From Stephanodiscus triporus (taxonomy: Eukaryota > Bacillariophyta > Thalassiosirophyceae > Thalassiosirales > Thalassiosiraceae): a stretch of 22,631 bases of DNA. Shown piece after piece: positions 7,983 to 17,193 of this stretch (its first letter is position 1; each line of letters opens with the position of its first letter). The notes beneath the pieces are model-generated. The model searched no databases. It was not told where the DNA came from and was given only the letters and a program-made list of their open reading frames with translations. The DNA lies in contig JALLAZ010000153.1 of NCBI GenBank assembly GCA_036939755.1, forward strand, positions 1-22,631. Reading direction: 5' to 3'. A program made the translations under genes and the position numbers.

Positions 7983-9860
7983 GGCTGATAATGGACAGTT
8001 TTGTTCAAAGAATTTGTATTCCAAAGACAGATATAAGTTGTACACTTACTTGTAATTCTTTGCAAAATTTTGTCATAGGCAGCGAATTTTAGAATGGCAC
8101 AAACGTGAACATATTTGCTTGTCTCTCATAAATGTGAAAGTGTGGCAAGGGCAAGGGTCAGGGTTGGGCATAAGAGGGTTTCTGTAACCAAAACATTCAA
8201 CCACACTGCTTCTTTTCAAGATTCATACAAAGTAGTATGTTCCTAGACAAGTTCATCACATCAAGTTACCTTCTTGCCGGAGGGCTCACCCTGAGCTTCT
8301 GACAAGGCAATTTTGTCTGTGAATGTTTTCCTCTTAATTTGTGAAGCTCTGATTGTCAGATCCAAGAATCCAGTTGCCAAGCACAGCCCTTCTACTATGA
8401 AGCATTGACAATTAGATTTAGATGAGTATTTGTTATTAGTGACACTGTGTCAATAGGTAACATCCCAATTGACAGAGAAGAAGACATTGCCAGAAGCAAT
8501 ACCTGCAAATATAATTTTTGTGGTGCCAAAAGTCTCAAGTACTACCCATTATGATTATGACTAATATGAGACGAGAAACAAGATGGACATCAAGCAGAAT
8601 ATCTGTGCAACAAACTTAGAGCGGATGATTTTGTCCCCAGGTCGACACTGGATTGGGTGCAAAAATGATGGGGAATATAGGGCGCCCCCAATTGTTTTCG
8701 CATGACCACTCACTTTCTTGTAATCGGTGATTTAATCCTACATACTGTTATGTATGCAGCGCCATTAACTAAGTAGTAGTTACCTTCCGAAACTACTCGA
8801 CAAACAGGCGCAGGACAGACAAAAACACAAAAGTGCTTTGGGAAACACTTTTGTGTATGGTACCATACAATCCATGCTGATTGTCAGGAGAGTAATATCA
8901 GGGATGGGTCCAGCTACAGCAAGCCTCTGAAATGCATGACGGATGCAATTTCTGTCCTGAATTGGATCCATCACCTGGAACGAAGTCGGGATGGCATCGA
9001 GGGGGGAGGGGGGACGGTAGCAGTCCCACAACCGTTGTTGCTTAGATGGACTCATGGCACCCTGATTGCGCAGATCATAGCCCAGCGCTATTTGGACTTG
9101 CTTTCAAAATAGATCCTGTGAGTTCACACTTTTAGTTCTTTTTCTTTCTTATGGTACCCGTGTGCGAACCTCCTCTGTTCAATCAAGGTTTTACGATGTC
9201 CAATTTATGCCCCCCTCTGCCAACACTCCACGGAACACTCAATCATCATCATTGACAAGTGTTTATCAACCTACAACCCAAACGTGAGGTACTCCATCCC
9301 ACCTTCAGTCGCCAGCAACATCGAGGATGAGGATGACAACTTCCCCCTTCACCTGATGACGGCCCCAGACCGAGTATGATGGTGCATGTAGAACTTCCCG
9401 AGCATTGGCGACGGCGGCAATGATGAGGCGCGCATATTACCCCCACGTCTGTGACTGTGAGACACTTCTTTGCCTATGCTGCGTTTGTTAGCAATCCCAT
9501 CAAGGTGAAGTCGCAAAACCTGCACCAGTTGAAGAAAGTGAGTGGTCGCGCCAAACAAAGCGGGGGCGCCCTATTCCCCCTTTTTTCCCCAACCGTGTCT
9601 TCCTGCTTCCGGAACATCCGGCAGCCGCCGGCAGCTATCTGCAATACGTGTTTTTTTTTTCATCGCCTGCCCCTGGGTTGTTGTTCACGCAGATCGGCTC
9701 ACCTCCGGCCCCGGGCGGGCGGGGGTCGTCTCTTTTCGACGTCAGCCAATATCTCGCGGGTTTCAGCAGTACGTGTTTCCAGTTTTTTCTTTTATTCGCT
9801 CCCCAACTCTTGGTGGGTGGTCCCCTCGGATGCTCGACCAACTCATAACTTTCTAAAATA
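7983..9860. other. Long intergenic region, no gene supported
   Basis: Roughly 1.9 kb between two plus-strand genes. It includes the 3' end of the membrane-protein transcript and the promoter and 5' leader of nitrite reductase. Frames of up to about 135 codons near 9451-9861 run into the NiR start and look like composition artefacts. A minus frame at 8780-9055 has an ATG but no recognisable domain. A hairpin and palindrome lie at 8825-8869. Two similar tracts, caatacgtgttt and cagtacgtgttt followed by T-runs, occur near 9641 and 9766 in the NiR leader. Confidence 0.45.
8825..8869. repeat. 11-bp-arm hairpin adjoining a 16-bp palindrome
   Basis: ACACAAAAGTG (8825-8835) is followed after ten bases by its reverse complement CACTTTTGTGT (8846-8856). 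Overlapping its end is the perfect palindrome TGTATGGTACCATACA (8854-8869). The compact double symmetry lies more than 800 bases from the nearest gene, so its role is unclear. Confidence 0.6.
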
Positions 9861-11803
9861 ATGACAGGTTACAGAGCTGCAGCCCTCCTTTCCGTCTTGG
9901 CATCCAGCCATGCCTTCGCCCCCGCCCCCGCGTATCGACCAACGACCCAACTATCCGCCGTGGCCGCCGACACGATCACATTCGCGAAGGTCGACGAACG
10001 CACAGGCAAACCCACTGGAACATCCTTCCTCCCCGCCGACGCCGTTGAACGCGCGGCCGTTGGCAACCCGATCGAAAAGGTAAAGCTCGCGAAGGACGGC
10101 ACCTCCGCGTTCGTCGACGTATACGAGTATGCCGCCAAGTTCCGAGCCGGCGAGATGACGTGGGAGGAGGTCGAGAGTGCGGACATGAACTCCCGCCTCA
10201 AGTACGTGGGCATGCTCCATCGCGACAAGCGAACGCCGGGTCAGTTCATGATGCGACTCAAGGTTCCGAACGGCATCGTCAGTTCGGACCAGATGAGGTT
10301 CTACGCCGATTGCGTCGAGAGGTACGGCGAGGAGAAGGGTGTCGTGGACATAACAACGCGGCAGAACATACAGCTGCGAGGGGTCAAAATCGAGGACGCG
10401 GCCGACATCATAGACGGCCTGCACGCGCGGAATCAGACGAGCTTCCAGAGCGCGCTGGACAGCGTTCGCAACATGGTCGGAAGTCCCCTCGCGGGCATCG
10501 ACGACATGGAGATGGTCGACACGAGAGAGCTATGCAACGCCCTAAACGACCTCGTTAGCCTCGACCCGGTAACGCAAACTAGGGGCAACCCGATGTGGGG
10601 CAATCTTCCCCGAAAGTTCAACGTGGCGATATCCGGCAGTCGCGACGATTATGCGCACACGCACATCAACGACATCGGCCTCGTGCCCACCCCCCATGCC
10701 ACCACGGGCGCCATGGGCTTCAACGTCGTCCTCGGAGGATACATGTCAATCAAGAGAGTGGCTGAATCCATCCCGTCCGGCCTTTGGATCCACGCCGATC
10801 GCGAATCGGTGGTGACACTCACCGAGGCGATCTTACGCATTTTCCGCGATGAGGGCAGCCGCGGCGACCGACAGAAGGCGCGTCTCATCTGGCTCGTCGA
10901 ACAATACGGCGTGGAGGAGTTCAAGAAGGCGGTCATCAAGGAGATCAATTCGTACGGGCGCGGTGTGACTGTGCAGGATTCCCAGCCCGGTCCGACCGAG
11001 CCTTTCGAACGGAGGGAGTTGCTCGGCGTGCACAAACAGAAGCAGGAGGGTAAGTCGCGTGTTGGCATCCTCGTCCCAACCGGTCGTCTATCGGTGAAGG
11101 AATGTCGTCAGATTGCCGATATGGCCGATAAATACTCCGCTGGCGAAATCCGATTGACCGTCGAACAGAACATTATACTTCCCAATGTCGATGATGGCAA
11201 GGTAGCTGCTTTGTTGAAGGAGGATGCACTTGAGGGTACAAGACTTAAAGTCAACCCTGGTTTCATCGAAGGAAATGTTGTTAGTTGCACGGGCGCGCAG
11301 TTTTGCGGACTAGCTTTGATAGAGACGAAGGCTCAAGCCGAATCAGTCGCCAAGAAGCTTGAGGAATTGGTTACTGTCAATAGACCTATTCGTATCCACT
11401 GGACTGGATGGTGAGTTCATGTTTATTCATTAGTTCAGATATCTCATTCAAGCCAACAGTTTAACTAAAATCTCGTTCAAAACTTGACCCTCTGTCAACT
11501 TCTTGCAGTCCTAACAGCTGTGGACAAGTCCAGGTGGCTGACATAGGTATCATGGGAGGACCCGCCCGAAGGCTCGACGAGGAAACTGGCAAGATGATGG
11601 CAGTTCCAGGGTGCAAAATATTTGTCGGCGGGAGGATTGGCGAGGATGCACATTTGTCATTAGAACCATTTAAGTCTGGAATACCGTTGGACGATGAGTT
11701 TCTCATCCCGGAGTTAGTGCAAATTCTCAAAAACGAGTTCGGTGCCGTAGATAAGAAGATTCGCAAACGCGACAAGGTCAAGAAGATGTTAGGCATGACA
11801 TAA
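9861..11803 (+). CDS. NiR: Ferredoxin-nitrite reductase, plastid-targeted
   Basis: This enzyme reduces nitrite to ammonium with six electrons from ferredoxin, using siroheme and a 4Fe-4S cluster in the plastid stroma. Exons 9861-11410 and 11509-11803 join across a 98-nt intron (GTGAGT...TTGCAG) to give 614 residues. Splicing rebuilds a Cys codon, giving HWTGCPNSCGQVQVADIG; without it the frame stops at once. Cluster cysteines are 476 and 482 (CTGAQFC) and 517 and 521 (CPNSC). Family hallmarks include TTRQNIQLRG, RGNPMWGNLPRKFN and LTVEQNIILPNV. The N-terminus is a signal peptide ending SSHA|FAPAP, an ASAFAP-type diatom plastid signal, which also supports the ATG at 9861. It is nitrite rather than sulfite reductase by these motifs. 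Its 3' end faces the AKR-like gene 79 bases away. Confidence 0.95.
11411..11508 (+). other. Intron of the nitrite reductase gene
   Basis: A 98-nt GT-AG intron in phase 2, with donor GGATG|GTGAGT and acceptor CTTCTTGCAG|T. It splits the codon of the third cluster cysteine (Cys517). Confidence 0.93.
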
Positions 11804-11882
11804 TGCGACAGCACTATGCGCTATAGTCGAATGCAATAGATTGACACGTTGGCCATAATGACTCCAATAATTCCGCTCTTTA

Positions 11883-13113
11883 TTAATAATTAACTATTCT
11901 GTCAAACGACTCACGCTGAGCTGCTAACTGGGTGATCTTGTCCATCTCATCATTGGACAAGGTAAAATCAAACACATTCAAATCCTCTTCGAAGTGGCTC
12001 CTCTTTTTACTCTGAGTGGAAAAGGCAGCTCCATTCTGTACAATCCATCGCAATCCCACTTGTGCTGAACTCTTACCATAATTCTTTCCAATAACGTCCA
12101 ATACGTCGCCATAGCGAGGCAGCACGCGGGACAGCGGAGACCAAGATTGTACCAAGATGCCACGTTTTGCATTGTACTCCAACATCCCTTTGGGATGATT
12201 CGCCACCGAATATGGTAGCTGATTGACAGTCGGTTTGGTAGCATCCTGATTCGCTAATATCGCGTCGAGCTGAGACGGGCTGAAATTCGATACCGCCAAA
12301 TCATCCACAGTTTTGTCCTTCGATGTCATTTCTTCAAATGCCCTCCACTGGCCCCGAATGCTCTCGTCGTTCGGTCCCGGATAATCGAGCATGATCATAT
12401 CGAGCTTATCAATGTTGCCAGCAGCCATAGCTGCCATGTTTTCGAGGCATCCCTGCTTAGTCTTTTCAAATGCCGCAACTTCTCCACTCACTCTGTTGGA
12501 TAGGACAGTTCCACTGGTCAGGCGGAGAGGATCCAGTTAGTGTCCGCGAAGTGAATGATAAACATGATATAATTACCACCTAGCGAGAAATATTATAAGT
12601 CTTACCAAATGTACAGCTCATCACGGGGGATGCCCGAAGCCTTCACTGCCTTTGTCACCCCAAAGTGCAGATAATGATTGTGTCAAAAAGTTACATTAAA
12701 TGCACATGCGTAAATATGTGTCATCGAGAATTCACCTTTGCAAATCCTCGTTGATTACCCGCCAGCACACTTGCGAAAAAGTTTCGATACCCAACTTCCA
12801 GGGCAGTAAGCGTTAGCCTGTAGGCTGTGTCGTCGTCATAGACTTGCAGACCAAACGACGCCAGCGGAAAAGCTTTTTTGTTCTTGCTATTCAGTGTGAC
12901 TTTCCCAATAGATTCATCTGATGCATTTGCAGCCGCCGCTGGTATCAACGAAGAGGTGCTAGAGTATGCAACGGTCGCGGTGGAGGATGCGATCAATGTC
13001 GACACAACCGATCGACGGGATATTTCATTTGAAGAGATGATGGTTGATGGGAGATGCAGAGCTGAGGCGATGACCGGCAACAGAACCAAAGCAGTCTTGA
13101 CCATCATGTTCAT
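11883..13113 (-). CDS. Aldo/keto-reductase-fold protein lacking the catalytic tetrad, organelle-targeted
   Basis: Three exons (13113-12736, 12649-12606, 12513-11883) join to 350 residues; the introns of 86 and 92 nt have GT-AG ends, and the second restores Cys141. Family features include LEVGYRN near 106-111, AVSNFSPSQLDAI (214-226), QSWSPLSR (263-270) and a C-terminal cofactor-loop-like STQSKKRSHFEEDLNVFDF. By alignment to the usual GYRxxDTAxxYxNE, ELFxxxK and LDLYLIHWP motifs, the catalytic Asp, Tyr, Lys and His are Phe113, Ala118, Thr143 and Asp184. The N-terminus has a signal peptide (about 1-18), then SRRSVVSTLIASSTATVA and AAAANA, resembling a twin-arginine lumen signal. It is head-to-head with the small plastid gene. 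The fold is likely; catalysis as a reductase is doubtful. The first acceptor (ACAAAG) is weak in pyrimidines. Confidence 0.82.
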
Positions 13114-13479
13114 TCCGCTTGTGATGTGATAATGTGGCTATGTACTTAGGTAGCTACGTACATAAAGTAGATACGTAGAGTAGAAGATGTTTTACTCTAG
13201 GTAGGTATTGTATGTAAGTAGTTGTTACTGTACCTAGTAATTATGTAGAGTATGTACCTAGAGTACTCTATGTTTAGAGTACGTATGGTACTTGGTTTGT
13301 GCCGGATGCCGCGCCTTCTCTAGGTGATAGCTCCACCAGCCCCAAGCCCAGCTGCAACATCCATTCACTCCTTTTACCATCGCATCATCTGCATCATCAT
13401 CGACTGAGACATGACACTTGAACTTCTTCAACAAACCGATCCCTAACACTTGATTTTTCCATTTTTGCCACAGCCCAAC
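13114..13479. promoter_or_regulatory. Divergent promoter with GTA-rich repeats
   Basis: These 366 bases separate the AKR-like start (minus) from the small plastid protein start (plus). About 13135-13300 is dense in GTA/TAC-type words (gtacttaggtagctacgtac, gtagagtag, gtacctag). It includes the 12-bp palindrome TAGAGTACTCTA at 13259-13270, followed by a near-repeat TTTAGAGTACG. The pattern looks like clustered degenerate sites or an unstable simple repeat. No factor can be assigned. Confidence 0.45.
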
Positions 13480-13884
13480 ATGATGAAGTCTGTTTTGGCA
13501 GTTTGCATCGCAGGCCTGTCGATAGCTGCCTCATTCCAAGTCAGCCCGCATCACCATGCGATCCTTCGACGTGATGTGATGCAACTGAAGTCCGCAGTCG
13601 AACTGAGCTCGATCGATGAAATGTGCATCGAAAACGTAGCCGAGTTCTGTCTCCACGAGGCCTGCGACATCGAAGAGTACGAGGCGCTGATAAATCAGTT
13701 GGAACAGCAAAAGGAGCACTTCATCAAGCACGTCGCCACCGTCGAGAGCCTTCTAGTCCGCCTCAAGGACTCCAATCATCCCGAGCACGATCCCAACGAT
13801 GTAAAGTTGCTTATTGAAGGTATCAAAGAAACGTTAGCCAATCCTCCTTCTTTGTCTATCAATGGTGCAACTGAGGCTCTGTAG
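13480..13884 (+). CDS. Small helical protein with plastid-type presequence, unknown function
   Basis: The first ATG (13480, context caacATG) gives 134 residues. Residues 1-18 form a signal peptide and the sequence AAS|FQV places Phe at +1, as in ASAFAP-type plastid signals of diatoms. The mature part is highly charged and helical: CIENVAEFCLHEACD, then EEYEALINQLEQQKEHF and VESLLVRLKDSN. It suits a coiled coil or helical hairpin, with cysteines at about 48, 56 and 60 and a hydrophobic period. I do not recognise a named family. It shares its upstream region with the AKR-like gene and lies tail-to-tail with the SOD gene, so a plastid role fits its neighbours. In-frame sequence upstream of the ATG lacks another ATG. 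Confidence 0.75.
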   Translation: MMKSVLAVCIAGLSIAASFQVSPHHHAILRRDVMQLKSAVELSSIDEMCIENVAEFCLHEACDIEEYEALINQLEQQKEHFIKHVATVESLLVRLKDSNHPEHDPNDVKLLIEGIKETLANPPSLSINGATEAL

Positions 13885-14353
13885 ATAGTCTCTTTGTTAC
13901 CTGATCAACAAAAGGGCTCAATCAGGTGTCATGCTCATACCTGAGCGTAATGCCTGAGTGTCCCTCCATCGCCAACAGATGAACATGTAACTGTTTTCTT
14001 AGTGATAGTCTGTGCACTATAATCTAATGGATCTGTTCGTTCGGTTACAATAATTGCAACCTTAGGAACTGGGAGTAATTTCATCATTGTTTGTTGTTTT
14101 AAGACCTTCATTCTGCCGGAAGTTGGGCGGTCGTCAATGTTTCCATAAATTGCGTGGAAGTTACACAGCTAACACTAGAGAGAAGTTTTCTACATTCATT
14201 TAGCAGGCATGGTACTATGGGCCTAAACATGATTTTGTTCGAAAGAATAATTTATCAAACGGTAATCGTACCATCGTTGGCACAATTGATTTCTAATCAC
14301 TTTTTCAACTTCCCCCGGACCAAACTTTCTATAAGTTCGCAATGAAAGACGAT
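13885..14353. other. Intergenic between convergent genes
   Basis: The 469 bases hold the 3' ends of the small plastid gene and the SOD gene. A pair of related words, ctcaatcaggtgtc and ctgagcgtaatgcctgagtg, lies near 13920-13960. No coding frame or RNA gene is evident. Confidence 0.5.
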
Positions 14354-15262
14354 CTACCCCCGCACTGGGACACCAGCCTTCTTTTCAGTAACGTATGCAA
14401 AGTTCTCGGATACCTTGTCCCAGTTCACGACATTCCACCAGTTCGAAACGTACTCGGGCCTGCGGTTTTGGTACTTGAGGTAGTAAGCGTGTTCCCAGAC
14501 GTCGAGGCCAAGGATGGGGAACATGACCGAGTCAGCGACGCCCTTCATCAGAGGGTTGTCCTGGTTGGGCGTGCCCACGAGCTTCAACTCATCCCCGGAG
14601 ACGCAGATCCAAACCCATCCCGAACCAAAGAGAGCACCGGGCGCGGCACGCGCCTCGAACGCGGCCTTCATCTCGTCCAGAGATCCGAAGGATTTATTGA
14701 TGGCAGCCTCGAGCGCCGCGCTGGGCTTTGTCTTCTTGGCTTCGTCAGGTGGGGCCATTTCATCCCAGAAGAAGGCGTGGTTGTAGTGTCCACCACCGTT
14801 GTTGCGGACGGCGGGTCCCGCCTCGAGAGCGTTGAGTTGCAGGGCGACGATGTCCACCTCATCTTTACCCTCGGTTGCCTTGTTGATGTTTGCGACATAT
14901 GTGGCGTGGTGCTTGTCGTGGTGGATCTTCATGGTGGGCGCATCGATGTAGGGTTCGAGGGCCTCGAATGGATAATTCAGATCGGGCACAGCGTAGGCGT
15001 TGGCAGCCGCTGGCGCAGCGATGGCAGTTGCGATGGCTGCACCCTTTTGCAAGATTTCTCGGCGAGAGTTGGACCCCGTCTCTGCCCAGATCGGCGCAGA
15101 TGCACAAGAGACCGGCGTGAGAAAAGAGATTCAAGACATCAACGGCGGCACAAAACCGCCAGTGTCACTTCACCAACAAAACTCACGAGCTTTCATGGTC
15201 ATTGAAAAGCCAGACGCCGAGCCCACAATGAAGGCAGATAGAACTAAGGATAGTTTGGACAT
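14354..15262 (-). CDS. SOD: Mn-type superoxide dismutase with plastid and Tat-like lumen signals
   Basis: This enzyme converts superoxide to oxygen and hydrogen peroxide. Exons 15262-15187 and 15081-14354 join across a 105-nt intron (GTGAGT...GGGCAG) to give 267 residues. Metal ligands are His79 (KIHHDKHH), His127 (GGHYNHAFFW), Asp219 and His223 (DVWEHAYY). The active-site Gln is Gln199 in PNQDNP and a Gly-rich NNGGGH precedes the second ligand, both typical of the manganese form. The presequence has an ER signal ending GSASGFSM, then SRREILQKGAA, an Ala-rich hydrophobic stretch and an AAANA cleavage site, matching a Tat thylakoid transfer signal. A plastid MnSOD has been reported in diatoms, so lumen or thylakoid location fits but is inferred. 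The gene diverges from UNC-50 with 348 bases between starts. Confidence 0.93.
15082..15186 (-). other. Intron of the SOD gene
   Basis: A 105-nt GT-AG intron in phase 1, with donor AAAGCTC|GTGAGT and acceptor TCTGGGCAG|AGACGG. It separates the ER signal peptide from the twin-arginine segment, so the two targeting modules lie on different exons. Confidence 0.88.
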
Positions 15263-15610
15263 GGTGGATGTCTTTTGTGATGAGTAATTGCGGTAGGACG
15301 TAGATTTGGTGCAGGGGCCTTGGTTGTGCGGTCTTCGATGAATGTGGTGTTGATGGATTTCTTTTGATTTTGAGGAAGATGTCACCTCAAATATGTATCT
15401 TGCGGGCTTGCCCACAAGAATATTGCGGACTGCCCGCTCATAAAGGTGTTTGCAACGCAACACGCAACGGAGACCCAAATTAAGAGGAAGAAACAAAAAG
15501 AAAAAAGCCGCCTCCGGCCAACGACCACAATAAAACGATTAAGAAACGAAGATCTTTCGTCCGACGCGCCTCTTAGCTCCAAGCTAACCAGTTTCCTACT
15601 GGCAACACAG
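15263..15610. promoter_or_regulatory. Divergent promoter region of SOD and UNC-50 genes
   Basis: The 348 bases between start codons must serve both genes. The UNC-50 frame is open back to 15446, but the first reasonable ATG with a conserved downstream context is 15611. The tract near 15480-15540 is A-rich (aaacaaaaagaaaaaagcc) and probably 5' leader. No recognised site is visible. Confidence 0.4.
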
Positions 15611-16819
15611 ATGGCTGACGCGGAATACACCAAAATGCCTGTACAGTCGCGACCAACAGTATCCACGTCGTCCTCCCGAGTAGGAGGCGGCAGCTTACGA
15701 GGCTCCTCGTCTCTCCCCTACTCGTCCTCCCAACTCTCTCCGACGCTTACCCCGCAACAATACCTACAACGGATGGTAGACATGCAGCAGATGGACCTCC
15801 AGAGCGCCATCGATCAGATGCGCACATTGCTGTCGCTCTACCCCCAACGAGTCTACAAAATGGCGTACTACCGAAAACAGACCAAGAATCACTGGGCCCG
15901 GGACGATCCCGCATTTTGTTTCGTCCAGGTCATCATGATCGTCGCTTTCAGCATCGCGTACGGATTCGCGTTCCGCTTATCTTCCCTCTCGGCCGTGTTG
16001 GGATTCGTTGCCAAGAGCGTCTTGATTCATTGGTTGGGATTCGGGGTCTTCGTCGCGAGCGTGGGTAGGCTGGTCGCTAATCAGCATCTGATGACGTCGG
16101 AAAGGAGTCCAAGTCACGTAAAGCAGGATGTTGAGTGGTTGTACGCATTTGATGTCCATTGCAATGCGTTCGTCCCGCTGTTCGTTCTCCTTTGTAAGTT
16201 AATTATGCTTTTGTCATTATGAGGGTGGGGGGGGTTGCACGGACAACGGACATGGATTTACGATGGAAGGCGTTGGAGAGCCTCTTTATACCAGTTTGCC
16301 AACATCCTAATCATTCATTCTGTGGCNGATTTACGATGGAAGGCGTTGGAGAGCCTCTTTATACCAGTTTGCCAACATCCTAATCATTCATTCTGTGGCT
16401 GCATCTATTCATGCTCATGCACATTCAAATTTTCAGACGTCGTACAATTCTTCCTGTTACCGCTAGTCTTGGGGACATCCCTCCTTTCGATGGGGTTTTC
16501 CAATACTTTATATGCTGCTGCATTCGGATAGTATTTCTACATAACAGATTTTGGCTATAGAGGTGAGATATATTTCTTTCTTGGCATTCATTGATGCAAT
16601 GTGTCTGTGGGCTGTCGTTAATGTCATTTTTCATGCAGTGCTGAAATGAATATTCACCGACCGATGATAAAAGCACTTCCATTTCTCTCTAATACTGAAG
16701 TGTTTCTATTTCCAGTAGCGGCAATATTAGCGGTCTATGTCTTCAATTTTGTCGTGTATCCCTTCGGTCTGGGGTGGAATGCGTCTAGAATAGTTGCCTA
16801 TATTTACTTCGAGATTTAA
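15611..16819 (+). pseudogene. UNC50: UNC-50 family membrane protein with an in-frame TAG
   Basis: Exons 15611-16193, 16437-16562 and 16674-16819 keep one frame of 285 codons. UNC-50 proteins are multi-pass Golgi/nuclear-envelope proteins linked to membrane trafficking. Diagnostic stretches are VYKMAYYRKQTKNHWARDDP (81-100), VEWLYAFDVHCNAF (174-187), FFLLPLVLG (199-207), FSNTLYAAAFG (215-225) and, after the break, YFYITDFGYRALPFLSNT and LGWN. Codon 226 is TAG (16529-16531), where relatives have the first Tyr of a Tyr-Tyr pair. One base change (TAG for TAC or TAT) would explain it. Coding sequence, splice sites and the C-terminus beyond it are intact. The first intron contains an N and a 72-bp duplication. 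A sequencing error, a heterozygous nonsense allele or a real recent pseudogene are all possible. Confidence 0.85.
16255..16399. repeat. Identical 72-bp copies around a single N (assembly scar)
   Basis: Bases 16255-16326 and 16328-16399 are identical, with one undetermined base at 16327 between them. The pattern is that of two contig ends that overlap but were joined with an N instead of merged. It lies within the first intron of the UNC-50 gene, so the true intron is probably about 170 nt instead of 243. Confidence 0.93.
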
Positions 16820-17193
16820 GAATTCGAATGATGATGGTGGTGGGGGGGAGGGTGCTTGCTGGAAAAGTACAGAACAAAAAATAGAATCAAGCGGAATGCG
16901 TTTGGTGCCAGGGAAGGGGGTGATTTTAGTGAGGAAGACTCTGTTAATCATTTGCATTATTGAATCTATTTAGAGGAATAAAATTGTCGTCTATGCGTGT
17001 AGCACGTGCTGGGGTCTCTCGTCTCTCTCGCAAGTGGAGCATTTTACGCGTTAAAACTCGTAGTCCTGCGTTCAAGATATTCTCTACTCTAATTCCTTAG
17101 CACCCCAATGGCGGGAGAAGTCCGACCTCCGAGTCATCCGTCCAGCAAGTAGGTGACTTCGGCTCCTCATCTTCTCCCCAACTCAAGGAAACA
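16820..17193. other. Intergenic region with a possible upstream ORF
   Basis: This covers the UNC-50 3' end and the leader of the next gene. A short frame at 17108-17152 (ATG GCG GGA ... AAG TAG, 14 codons) ends 41 bases before the next start and could act as an upstream ORF if the transcript begins before it. Nothing else is recognisable. Confidence 0.35.

Noticed and set aside
8780..9055. Minus-strand ATG frame of 91 codons
   Set aside because: No recognisable domain, Cys/Ser-rich hydrophobic tail, and it runs over the hairpin and palindrome; no supporting context.
9451..9861. 136-codon frame ending at the NiR start
   Set aside because: It overlaps the NiR leader, contains T- and C-runs and multiple competing frames, and has no protein-like pattern.
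10160..11068. Alternative frames over nitrite reductase on both strands
   Set aside because: They are shadows of the GC-rich NiR coding sequence, which is established by its conserved motifs.
14342..15205. A 287-codon plus-strand frame opposite SOD
   Set aside because: It is antisense to the confidently identified SOD exons; its length is a by-product of GC-rich codons.
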